Shown here piece after piece: positions 1 to 6,260 of a DNA stretch of 7,460 nucleotides. A model generated the notes under the pieces. The model did not search any database. It was not told where the DNA came from and worked only from the letters and a program-made list of their open reading frames with translations. Where the stretch lies: assembly GCA_003446295.1 (NCBI GenBank), contig DMBB01000341.1, forward strand, positions 1 through 7,460, read 5' to 3'. The stretch's first letter is position 1. Every line of letters starts with the position of its first letter. Position numbers and translations under genes: made by a program. This DNA comes from Erysipelotrichaceae bacterium (lineage in GTDB: Bacteria; Bacillota_I; Bacilli_A; Erysipelotrichales; Erysipelotrichaceae).

Positions 1-525
1 CTGTATGTGCTGATGAAGTTCTTCCTTCCTGGGGCGAAGATTCAGGACGCAATCAAGCGGGACAATATGCCATATGATATATTTATCCAGCGTGGACTGC
101 TGCAGCCGTCCGGCGAAAACTTCGTTGACTACCACGATGTATTCAACTGGTTCACCGAGATGGTGGAGAAGTATGAGATCCTTCCGCTTCAGGTCGGCTA
201 TGACAGATATTCAGCGCAGTATCTTGTCCAGGATATGAAAGCCTATGGCTTCCACATGGATGATGTGTTCCAGGGTACAAACCTGACACCAGTCATCAAC
301 GAGACAGAGGGACTGATTAAGGACAGGAAGATCCGGATCGGCAGAAACGATCTGCTGAAGGCCCACATGCTTGATTCGGCGCTGAAGATCAACAACGTTA
401 CAGACAGAAAGAAATTAGTAAAGATTTATCAGGCGGCTCATATCGACGGTATGGCCGCTTTATTAGATGCGATGTGTGTCCGTCAGAAGTGGTTCGGGGA
501 AATAGGGACACAGTTAAAGAATTAG
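1..525 (+). CDS. terL: Terminase large subunit, C-terminal part (5' truncated by window)
   Basis: This is the nuclease-domain end of the phage DNA-packaging motor, which cuts concatemeric DNA and pumps it into the prohead. The reading frame is open from base 1, so the gene starts upstream; the first in-frame Met near base 13 is internal, and the ATPase domain is outside the window. Visible family signatures, counted from the codon at base 7, are a VGYDRYSA segment with Asp66 and a HIDGMAALLDAM segment with Asp147. These match the conserved acidic positions of the RuvC/RNase H-like nuclease fold of Terminase_1-type (HK97/YmfN-like) proteins. The stop at 523-525 lies just before the portal ribosome site, as usual for terL followed by portal. 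The family call is confident. Metal-binding roles of the two Asp residues are inferred from the family. Confidence 0.93.
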   Translation: MYVLMKFFLPGAKIQDAIKRDNMPYDIFIQRGLLQPSGENFVDYHDVFNWFTEMVEKYEILPLQVGYDRYSAQYLVQDMKAYGFHMDDVFQGTNLTPVINETEGLIKDRKIRIGRNDLLKAHMLDSALKINNVTDRKKLVKIYQAAHIDGMAALLDAMCVRQKWFGEIGTQLKN

Positions 526-537
526 GAGGTCGCTGAA

Positions 538-1704
538 ATGGGGCTTTTTGAAAAGCTGTTCCCTAGCAAGACACACGAAACACTGAAGGGACAGTACTTT
601 AAATTACTGACCGGATATTCTCCGGTATTCAGTTCATGGGATGGCCAGTTGTATGAATCGGAACTGGTCAGATCCGCGATTGATGCCAGATCAAGGCATA
701 TCGCAAAGCTGAGCGTCCGGATCGACGGCGCAGCACAGCCAAAACTGAAGACGAGGCTGAGCAAACAGCCGAACGATTATCAGACATGGTCACAGTTCTT
801 ATACAGGTTGAACACAGTCCTGGATATGAAAAGCACTGCTTTCATTCTGCCGGTGCGAGAAAAGAACGGTGAGATCACCGGCATCACTCCGGTCTACACA
901 GATCACTGGGAACTGCTGGATGTAAATGGCAAGCCGTGGGTCAGATTCTATTTCGATCACGGCAGGCACACAGCAGAGGCTCTCGATCAGATCGGGATTA
1001 TGACGAAGTTCCAGTACAAGTCAGATCTGTTCGGCGAACAGAACGATGCACTGGCAGACACGATGAAGCTCATCAATCTGCAGACACAGGGCATCTCCGA
1101 GGCTGTTACGAACTCGGCGACATACAGATTTATGGCAAGGGTCAACAACTTCGCAAAGGCTGAGGATCTGAAGAAGGAGCGCCAGCGCTTCAACGACGAT
1201 AACTTCGGGCCTAATGCCGGCGGCGGAATCGTCCTGTTTCCGAACACTTATTCAGACATTCAGCAGATCAGCAGCAAGAACTATGTTGTCGATGCCGATC
1301 AGATGAAGCTGATCCAGACGAACGTGTTCAATTACTTTGGTGTAAATGAAAAGATCCTGCAGAACTCAGCAATGGGCGACGAACTGGATGCTTTCTTCAA
1401 TGGCGCCATTGAACCGTTCAGCATTCAGCTGAGTGAAGTGCTGACAAAGATGCTGTTCACTCCGGCTGAACAGGGGCATGGGTCTGTGATCTATGTCACA
1501 GCGAACCGGCTGCAGTACATGCCGGTTGCGCAAAAGATCAGTCTGTACAAAGAAATGACTGACAGAGGCGGTCTGATGATTGATGAAGGCCGTGAACTGT
1601 TTAACTATCCGCCTCTGCCTGATGGCAAAGGTCAGCATGCGCCGATCAGAGGCGAGTTCTATATGGTAGGAGATCCGAGAGGTGAATCAAATGAACAAGA
1701 ATAA
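538..1704 (+). CDS. Phage portal protein, HK97 family
   Basis: This 388-residue protein forms the dodecameric ring at one capsid vertex, through which DNA enters and leaves and onto which the connector docks. The length fits HK97-type portals (about 380-430). Recognisable parts are the N-terminal segment SAIDARSRHIAKLSVRID (about residues 46-63), the core and clip region, the segment FGVNEKILQ followed by an acidic helix ending near IEPFSIQLSEVL (about 267-302), and the C-terminal RGGLMIDEGRELFNYPPLPDG (about 343-363), equivalent to the family's G-x-NE-x-R region. The ATG at 538 follows AGGAGG at 526-531 region with good spacing, which fixes the start. It lies 12 bases after terL, and its last codons overlap the start of the protease-capsid gene, suggesting coupled translation. 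An 18-bp palindrome lies within it (1396-1413). Confidence 0.93.
   Translation: MGLFEKLFPSKTHETLKGQYFKLLTGYSPVFSSWDGQLYESELVRSAIDARSRHIAKLSVRIDGAAQPKLKTRLSKQPNDYQTWSQFLYRLNTVLDMKSTAFILPVREKNGEITGITPVYTDHWELLDVNGKPWVRFYFDHGRHTAEALDQIGIMTKFQYKSDLFGEQNDALADTMKLINLQTQGISEAVTNSATYRFMARVNNFAKAEDLKKERQRFNDDNFGPNAGGGIVLFPNTYSDIQQISSKNYVVDADQMKLIQTNVFNYFGVNEKILQNSAMGDELDAFFNGAIEPFSIQLSEVLTKMLFTPAEQGHGSVIYVTANRLQYMPVAQKISLYKEMTDRGGLMIDEGRELFNYPPLPDGKGQHAPIRGEFYMVGDPRGESNEQE
1396..1413. repeat. 18-bp perfect palindrome within the portal gene
   Basis: TTCAATGGCGCCATTGAA reads the same on both strands, with no spacer. It encodes FNGAIE in the portal frame, just ahead of the IEPFS helix. By chance such an 18-bp palindrome is expected roughly 0.03 times in this length (window length divided by 4 to the ninth). 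It may be codon coincidence or a protein- or modification-recognition site; nothing around it shows which. Confidence 0.6.
1680..1684 (+). promoter_or_regulatory. Ribosome binding site choosing the ATG at 1691
   Basis: AGGTG, within GAGAGGTG, lies 6 bases before the ATG at 1691. An earlier AGGAG at 1668-1672 could serve the in-frame GTG at 1682 instead. ATG with normal spacing is the more likely start; the choice changes the protein by only three residues. Confidence 0.55.
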
Positions 1705-3367
1705 GGAATACAGATCGTTTTCCGAAGTGAAGAACGAATGGAATGAGTACCGGGTTGAAGGGTACGCTTCCACATTCGCTCCTTATGAAATGTGCGAGAT
1801 CGAAGGCGAGAAGTACTTTGAGCGCATCGAACCGACAGCATTCGATGAATGTGACATGTCGGATGTGGTCCTTAGAGTAGACCACCAGGGGGCAGTATAC
1901 GCCCGCACATCGGCAGGAACCGTGCAGCTGGATACAGATGAGCATGGTCTGCATATCATGGCTGATCTGAGCCGTACAGCGAACTCTAGAGCGTTGTACG
2001 AAGAGATCAAAGCCGGAAACTATCCCCAGATGTCATTTGCGTTTACGGTGGCGGATGATGGCGATCACTACGACGAGGAAAGTCGTACCAGAGTCATCTC
2101 CAATATCAAAAAGCTCTATGATGTCAGCCCTGTTTCGTTCCCCGCAAACCCTGGCACCGAACTCCATGCGAGAGCTTTGGAGTACTTCAACGGAGTGATT
2201 GAAGAACTCAAGGCGGAGAGACCTGAAGAAGAGATCGCAGAAGCTCAGCCTGAAGAGCAGAGAAAGGAACAGGAAGAAGTCGTCACAGCTGAGGCTGAGG
2301 CCGCTGAAGAACGCGCCATTGAGGTCAAGGCTGAGGATACTGCCGAAGTGTCCGCTGACGCAGATCCGGAGGAAGAGCGGAAGACTGACGCGGAGGAATA
2401 CCGCAAGATCCAGGAAGCCGTCATCTCCGGCGAACTCGGCAATATTATCGAATCTCATGAAGAGAGAAAGGAAACAAACAAAATGTTTGAAATCAACACT
2501 GTTGAATACAGAGACGCGTGGGTCAAGAATCTGATCGGACGTGACATGTCCGCTGAAGAGCGTTCCGCGCTCACTTCTGCTGGTGCTGTCATTCCTACAA
2601 TGACAGTCAACGCTGTATGGGACAAACTGATCAAGCCTGCTGAACTGCTCGGCAAGGTTGATGTTACACAGTTCCCGAACTATGTAAGATTCCCGAAGGC
2701 CACAACAAACAACGCTGCAACATCCCAGGCTGTTGGCGGCACAATCTCAGAATCCAGCGACGTTATCGGTTATGTTGATCTGGTACCGGCTGAATATGTC
2801 AAGCTTCTGACTGTTGGGGCTGACATCGATCACATGGCAATCCCGGCAGTTCATGACTGGATCGTCGACAATCTGACAGGTCAGATCCGCGCAAAGATGA
2901 ACGCAGACGTCCTCGTCGGCAGCAATTCCAATGCATTCAAGGGCATCACAGCATCCGTCAATGCAAACGCAACAGCTATCCCTTCAACACTGACAAGAGC
3001 AACACTGCTCAAAATCATGGGTACCCTGGACGCAAACTATCAGAATGGCGCTATCTGGATCATGACACCGTCCATGTTCTACAGCGAAGTTATGGCACTT
3101 GAAACACTGAATGATTACATCATCAACGAAGGCTTCCAGTTCAAGCTCTTCGGCCATGATGTCGTTCTGATGTCTGAGGCTCTTGTTTCTTCCAAGGAAA
3201 CAATCTTCTACGGCGACCCGAAGGCTTACAAGGTCAACATCTTCAAGCCGCTCGAAGTCAAGCGCTTCGAAACAGCAACAACCACAAATCTCCAGTTCCG
3301 TGGTGCATGCCTTGCTGACGGCGAACTGCTCGACACATCTGCATTCGTAAGATTTGCAAGAACCTAA
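1691..3367 (+). CDS. Fused prohead protease - major capsid protein (HK97 fold)
   Basis: One unbroken frame encodes both the maturation protease and the capsid shell protein. Residue numbers count from an in-frame GTG at 1682; subtract 3 for the preferred ATG. Residues about 20-160 look like an HK97 gp4-type (U35) serine protease: VEGYAST near the start, VLRVDHQG with His68, PQMSFAF with Ser118, then YDVSPVSFPANPGT, the usual end of the domain. Residues about 170-267 are a Glu-rich charged linker, likely helical, in the place of the HK97 delta/scaffold domain. Residues about 268-561 are a Phage_capsid-family shell protein (YRDAWVKNLIGRDMSAEER near its start, IFYGDPKAYKVN and LADGELLDTSAFVRF near its end). 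The ATG at 1691 is preferred because AGGTG at 1680-1684 sits 6 bases upstream; GTG 1682 is the alternative. The gene overlaps portal by 14 bases. Catalytic roles are inferred from the family. Confidence 0.93.
   Translation: MNKNKEYRSFSEVKNEWNEYRVEGYASTFAPYEMCEIEGEKYFERIEPTAFDECDMSDVVLRVDHQGAVYARTSAGTVQLDTDEHGLHIMADLSRTANSRALYEEIKAGNYPQMSFAFTVADDGDHYDEESRTRVISNIKKLYDVSPVSFPANPGTELHARALEYFNGVIEELKAERPEEEIAEAQPEEQRKEQEEVVTAEAEAAEERAIEVKAEDTAEVSADADPEEERKTDAEEYRKIQEAVISGELGNIIESHEERKETNKMFEINTVEYRDAWVKNLIGRDMSAEERSALTSAGAVIPTMTVNAVWDKLIKPAELLGKVDVTQFPNYVRFPKATTNNAATSQAVGGTISESSDVIGYVDLVPAEYVKLLTVGADIDHMAIPAVHDWIVDNLTGQIRAKMNADVLVGSNSNAFKGITASVNANATAIPSTLTRATLLKIMGTLDANYQNGAIWIMTPSMFYSEVMALETLNDYIINEGFQFKLFGHDVVLMSEALVSSKETIFYGDPKAYKVNIFKPLEVKRFETATTTNLQFRGACLADGELLDTSAFVRFART
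2468..2472 (+). promoter_or_regulatory. Possible internal ribosome site before the capsid domain
   Basis: AAGGA lies 10 bases before an in-frame ATG at 2483, which is exactly where the mature capsid-like sequence (MFEINTVEYRDAW) begins, within an A-rich stretch. This could drive a second, capsid-only product, or be a relic of a time when the capsid gene was separate. The motif is partial and the spacing long, so this is a suggestion only. Confidence 0.3.
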
Positions 3368-3389
3368 GAGATAAACCTGAGGAGGAAAA

Positions 3390-4040
3390 ATGAGGATATT
3401 GATCGCCGTGCCTTGCATGGATATGGTCCATGCACATTTCACCAGCTGTCTCTGCAATCTGCTGTTGCAAGACCATGATGATGAGATTTGTGTTGAGTTC
3501 GGGGTATCGTCCCTGATCTATGACACAAGAAATCAGTTGATCGAAAGGGCGATCAATGGAAACTTTGACCGTGTTCTCTGGCTCGACTCCGATATGGTGT
3601 TCGAGCCGGAGATCCTCAGGATCTTAAACGAAGATCTGAACCACTTCGATGTGGTCAGCGGTCTTTATTTCAAGCGAGTGAGACCGATCACGCCGGTGGT
3701 CTTCAAGCGGTGTGATATTGAGAAACTTGAAGACAACAAGCTGAAGCCGGTAAGCGAACCATATTTCGATTATCCGCAGAACACGATCTTTGAGATCGCA
3801 GCCTGCGGGTTCGGATGTGTGGCAATGAATGTGGCAGCGCTGAAGTCAGTGGTAGACACATACGGAAAGTTGCTGTTTTCGCCGGTTAACGGCTTTGGAG
3901 AAGATATGAGTTTCTGCATGAGGGCAAGATCCGCCGGACTCCATTTATGGTGCGATTCACGCATCAAACTGGGCCATGACGGATACCATGTCTATGACGA
4001 AGAAACTTATCTAAAGGAGTTACAGAATGAGCGAGAGTAA
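3390..4040 (+). CDS. GT-A-fold glycosyltransferase (GT2-like) inside the head module
   Basis: This 216-residue protein looks like a small single-domain nucleotide-sugar glycosyltransferase. It begins with a Rossmann-like strand (MRILIAVPCMDMVHAHF). It has the segment DTRNQLIERAI (about 45-55) and then the metal-binding DxD-type motif LDSDMVF with Asp66-Ser67-Asp68. A later block, GFGEDMSFCMRARSAG (about 168-183), provides the acidic pair typical of the acceptor/catalytic region, and GHDG (195-198) supplies a late His that often binds the metal. No signal peptide or membrane segment is seen, so it should act in the cytoplasm. AGGAGG at 3380-3385 precedes the ATG. It sits 22 bases after the capsid gene and overlaps the connector gene by 14 bases, so it is co-expressed with the virion proteins. 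A role in glycosylating capsid or tail protein is an inference; sugar and acceptor are unknown. Confidence 0.85.
   Translation: MRILIAVPCMDMVHAHFTSCLCNLLLQDHDDEICVEFGVSSLIYDTRNQLIERAINGNFDRVLWLDSDMVFEPEILRILNEDLNHFDVVSGLYFKRVRPITPVVFKRCDIEKLEDNKLKPVSEPYFDYPQNTIFEIAACGFGCVAMNVAALKSVVDTYGKLLFSPVNGFGEDMSFCMRARSAGLHLWCDSRIKLGHDGYHVYDEETYLKELQNERE
3414..3434 (+). other. Hairpin-forming inverted repeat in the glycosyltransferase start region
   Basis: TGCATGGA (3414-3421) and its exact reverse complement TCCATGCA (3427-3434) are separated by five bases. In RNA this gives an 8-bp stem with a small loop, about 22 bases after the glycosyltransferase ATG. There is no following T-run, so it is not a terminator. 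It may lower translation of this gene relative to the capsid gene, or be chance. Confidence 0.5.
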
Positions 4041-4329
4041 TGATCTGTTGAGAAAAGTAAAAACCGCTCTGCGTCTGACCAGTGAGGATGCGGATCTGAA
4101 TGAAGAGCTGACTGATCTGATTAACGAATGTCTCAGCGATCTGATCCCTGCTGATGTCGCAGAGGCGAACATCGACACATCTGATCCGCTCATTATCAGA
4201 GCGGTGAAAGTGTACTGCAAGCTCAACTTTGGACAGCCGGACGACTATGACAGACTGAAAGCCGCCTATGATGAGCTGAAGGCACAGCTGGGCATGGACA
4301 GCAGATATACGGAGTACGAAAATGGATAG
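4027..4329 (+). CDS. Head-tail connector, HK97 gp6-like (Phage_connect_1 type)
   Basis: This 100-residue, mainly helical acidic protein matches the gp6-like adaptor that forms a ring under the portal. Its pattern is an N-terminal helix (LLRKVKTALRLTSEDADLNEELTDLINECLSDL in overlapping pieces, residues about 7-39), followed by a segment DPLIIRAVKVYCKLNFGQPDD (about 53-73) and a C-terminal helix KAAYDELKAQLG. The family's second conserved element, an Ile/Ala-rich helix leading to a fixed YxxxNFG/PxD stretch, is clearly present. AAGGAG at 4014-4019 precedes the ATG; the start lies inside the end of the glycosyltransferase gene, and the end overlaps the next start. Its position between capsid and head-closure genes supports the call. 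Confidence 0.82.
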   Translation: MSESNDLLRKVKTALRLTSEDADLNEELTDLINECLSDLIPADVAEANIDTSDPLIIRAVKVYCKLNFGQPDDYDRLKAAYDELKAQLGMDSRYTEYENG

Positions 4330-4633
4330 AACTTATGTCGCCTATCTGGTTGCCGAGGAGTTCATCCAGGACGAGTTCGGCATTCAGCAGTCTACCACCA
4401 GTGAGCGGAAGGTGTATGTCCAGGTAAACTCTGTCAGTGGTGCTGAATGGTTCGAGGGAGGCCGTAATGGTCTTAACCCGGCTTTCAGATTTACCATGTC
4501 ACGGTTCGACTACACCGGCGAGAGTGTTGTCCGGTTCGAAGGAAAGACCTATAAAGTATATAGAACTTACCTGGGGCGCAACGACACGATCGAGCTGTAC
4601 TGTGAGAAGAGGAAAGGCAATGCCGATCTCTAA
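4322..4633 (+). CDS. Head closure / head-tail joining protein (SPP1 gp16-like)
   Basis: This 103-residue, beta-rich protein has the pattern of head-tail joining or head-closure proteins, which bind below the connector ring and seal the DNA-filled head. Recognisable features are the KVYVQVNSVSGAEWFEGGRNGL segment (about residues 30-51), a mid strand RFTMSRFDYTGESVVRFEGKTYKVYR, and the end RNDTIELYCEKR, a common ending in this family in Firmicutes phages. GGAG at 4311-4314 lies 7 bases before the ATG. It overlaps the preceding gene by 8 bases and the following one by 14. The call rests on pattern and gene order, not on a catalytic motif; a neighbouring adaptor role is the main alternative. Confidence 0.75.
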   Translation: MDRTYVAYLVAEEFIQDEFGIQQSTTSERKVYVQVNSVSGAEWFEGGRNGLNPAFRFTMSRFDYTGESVVRFEGKTYKVYRTYLGRNDTIELYCEKRKGNADL

Positions 4634-5000
4634 AATCAGTCCGCTGATGGTTCAGCAGACTATCAATCAGTATCTGGATGAGTTCGGTGATGAAGCGCGG
4701 GAGGCTGCTGAGACAGCAGTCAGAAATGTTGCGAAGGATGTCACCAAAGACCTGAAGAAGGCCGGCGCATTCGGCGGTACCGGCGATTATCGGAAGGCAA
4801 TCAAAAACGAGGTTACAGTCAAGCGACTGAGAGTCTCGGCTGAGATCGGCGCCGGTAAGTGGGGCGGATTAACACATCTGCTCGAATTTGGCCATGCTAA
4901 ACAAAACGGCGGCAGAACGACCGCTTTTAATTTCGTCAAGCCGATCAACGACACGGTAGAACAGAGATTCATGAAAGAAATGGAGGCGCTTCTGAAATGA
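4620..5000 (+). CDS. HK97 gp10-family tail/neck protein
   Basis: This 126-residue protein resembles the HK97 gp10 family, small proteins coded between head closure and tail terminator and thought to act at the head-tail joint. The N-terminal two-thirds contain amphipathic helices (EAREAAETAVRNVAKDVTKD, about residues 25-44). These are followed by the family hallmark LLEFGHAKQNGGRT (about 87-100) and a C-terminal FNFVKPINDTVEQRFMKEMEALL, where FVKP corresponds to the usual pFLrPA. The ATG at 4620 is chosen because GAGGA at 4609-4613 lies 6 bases upstream and the protein then has normal family length. The frame is open further upstream to 4437, but that would bury most of the previous gene. The 3' end shares ATGA with the next gene. 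Confidence 0.8.
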   Translation: MPISKISPLMVQQTINQYLDEFGDEAREAAETAVRNVAKDVTKDLKKAGAFGGTGDYRKAIKNEVTVKRLRVSAEIGAGKWGGLTHLLEFGHAKQNGGRTTAFNFVKPINDTVEQRFMKEMEALLK

Positions 5001-5326
5001 CATTCAAAGAGGTGGCGGATCTGCTGGCGACAACCGGCTATCCGGTGACTTATCTGATGTGGAAAGAGGATCAGGTCCCCGATCTTCCATATATCTGTTA
5101 TCACTACACAGACATGACGCCAGAGACGGCCGACGATACACACCATGCTCAGATCTACAGCTTAAATGTTGAGCTGTATACAAGTAACAAACAATTTTCA
5201 GTCGAATCCACAGTCGAGAGCGTTCTGCTTGATGCGGGAATGGTCTTCACAAAGGAGGAGACATTCTTATCCGATGAAAATATGTACGAAGTTTTGTACA
5301 TGATGGAGGTAGTTATCAATGGGTAG
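4997..5326 (+). CDS. Tail terminator / tail completion protein
   Basis: This 109-residue protein resembles the tail terminator of Firmicutes siphophages, which caps the finished tail tube and sets the joint with the head. Typical features are VPDLPYICYHYTDM (about residues 27-40), an ADDTHHAQIYSLNVELYT stretch (about 45-62, the family's ADN-x-VY ... VELYT pattern), and the end KEETFLSDENMYEVLYMMEVV (about 86-106). The start overlaps the previous stop as ATGA, with GGAGG at 4982-4986 upstream, and the stop overlaps the next start by 8 bases. Position directly before the major tail protein is the standard place for this gene. Confidence 0.83.
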   Translation: MTFKEVADLLATTGYPVTYLMWKEDQVPDLPYICYHYTDMTPETADDTHHAQIYSLNVELYTSNKQFSVESTVESVLLDAGMVFTKEETFLSDENMYEVLYMMEVVING

Positions 5327-5888
5327 AATCAGATATGGTTTTTCCAATCTGCATTATGCGGTTGCAACTGAAGGCACAGGCGGATCTCTGACTTATGCGA
5401 CTCCGGTCGCTGTCAAAGGTGCGAAGAGCCTTGCTATGTCTGCTGCAGGCACAGATGTCAATGAACCGGCTGACAATGTCAACTGGTTCTCTTTCAAGAC
5501 AAATGACGGTTATACCGGAACACTTGAATTTGAAGACACTACAGCAGCTGACACATTCCTGCAGACTGTTCTCGGCCAGACGGTGGATTCCAACGGTGGC
5601 GTGCTTGAAAAGGCAAACGATTCACCGAAAGAGTTCGCTCTGCTTGGCCAGATGGAACTGGCTGGCGGCACAGAGACAGGCAAGAGGGCTTGCTTCTACA
5701 GATGCGTGGCATCACGCCCGGACATCAACGCTCAGACCAAAGAGGTCGGCGGTCTGACAGTTGCTACGAATACCGTAAACATTACAGCTATGCCAAGAAT
5801 CAGCGACGACGCTGTCAAGTACACAGCAGACAGCGCATCCTCTGCATACGCTACATTCTTCTCAGCAGTTCCCGAAAAAGCGAGCTGA
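5319..5888 (+). CDS. Major tail (tube) protein, phi13-type
   Basis: This 189-residue protein should form the stacked hexameric rings of the tail tube. The pattern matches the phi13-type major tail family: an opening YGFSNLHYAVATEG (about residues 6-19), a DNVNWFSFKTNDGYTGTLEFED stretch (about 52-73) with the family's N-x-GYTGTLE core, the central FALLGQMELAGGTETGKRACFYRCVASRPD (about 106-135), and a late TVNITAMPR (about 152-160) where the family usually has a TLxxTxxPR. No Ig-like C-terminal extension is present, so this is the minimal form. GGAGGT at 5305-5310 precedes the ATG. Its codon choice (many ACA, GCT/GCA, no GATC from about 5360 to the end) resembles the capsid gene and fits high expression. 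Confidence 0.88.
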   Translation: MGRIRYGFSNLHYAVATEGTGGSLTYATPVAVKGAKSLAMSAAGTDVNEPADNVNWFSFKTNDGYTGTLEFEDTTAADTFLQTVLGQTVDSNGGVLEKANDSPKEFALLGQMELAGGTETGKRACFYRCVASRPDINAQTKEVGGLTVATNTVNITAMPRISDDAVKYTADSASSAYATFFSAVPEKAS

Positions 5889-5909
5889 TCTGAATAAAGG
5901 AGGTCGAAT

Positions 5910-6260
5910 ATGAGAAAGACGATTATGATCGGAGACGTTCCGGTCGCCCTGAAAGCCACGGCAGCTACCCGGTATAAATACGAGGCACAGTTCGGAAGGA
6001 AACTGATGAAGGATCTGAACATTGCCCTGGGAGAACTTAAGTCTGTTGAATCCTCAGACGACAAATCTGTCGATGCGGCATACGATACGATCAACCGGTT
6101 ACTGTACACAATGGCAAAGCAGGCAAACCCTTCTATTCCGGATGACATGGTCGAATGGCTGGATGAATTTGACTCTTTCCCATATGAAGACTTTGCCAAT
6201 GACGTGATTACATTCTGGTATTCCAGTATGCAGACCACGGTGGCACCAAAAAACGTGTAA
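5910..6260 (+). CDS. Tail assembly chaperone, short (G-type) form
   Basis: This 116-residue protein is called a tail assembly chaperone from its place between the major tail protein and tape measure and from its pattern. It opens with a short strand (KTIMIGDVPVALKATAATRYKYEAQFGRKLMKDL in pieces, residues about 3-36), whose A-T-x-x-R-Y-x-x-x-FG element is typical of these proteins in Firmicutes phages. A helical middle follows (DAAYDTINRLLYTMAKQANPS, about 55-75), then a WLDEFDSF segment. Such proteins bind the tape measure and nucleate tail tube growth, and are absent from the finished virion. AAGGAGGT at 5897-5904 is a near-perfect ribosome site. The gene ends six bases after a slippery A AAA AAC, so a fraction of ribosomes should shift to make the longer form. 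Confidence 0.85.
   Translation: MRKTIMIGDVPVALKATAATRYKYEAQFGRKLMKDLNIALGELKSVESSDDKSVDAAYDTINRLLYTMAKQANPSIPDDMVEWLDEFDSFPYEDFANDVITFWYSSMQTTVAPKNV

Noticed and set aside
2033..2458. Long antisense open frame (141 codons) opposite the protease-capsid gene
   Set aside because: It mirrors the Glu-rich linker, whose GAA/GAG codons read as Leu/Phe/Ser on the other strand; low-complexity product and no ribosome site typical of this genome.
2199..2534. Same-strand alternate frame (111 codons) over the linker, very rich in Arg, Lys and Ser
   Set aside because: Shadow of the charged linker codons; composition is low complexity and no credible start signal was seen.
2984..3457. Antisense frame of 157 codons opposite the capsid gene end and glycosyltransferase start
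   Set aside because: Cys-rich, pattern-free translation crossing two well-supported genes; typical of the opposite strand of a well-expressed gene.
4437..4619. Upstream extension of the gp10-like gene to an ATG at 4437
   Set aside because: It would overlap most of the head-closure gene in another frame; the ATG at 4620 has its own ribosome site and gives normal family length.
5732..6238. Antisense frame of 168 codons opposite the tail protein and chaperone
   Set aside because: Spans two recognised genes and their ribosome site; no family pattern seen.
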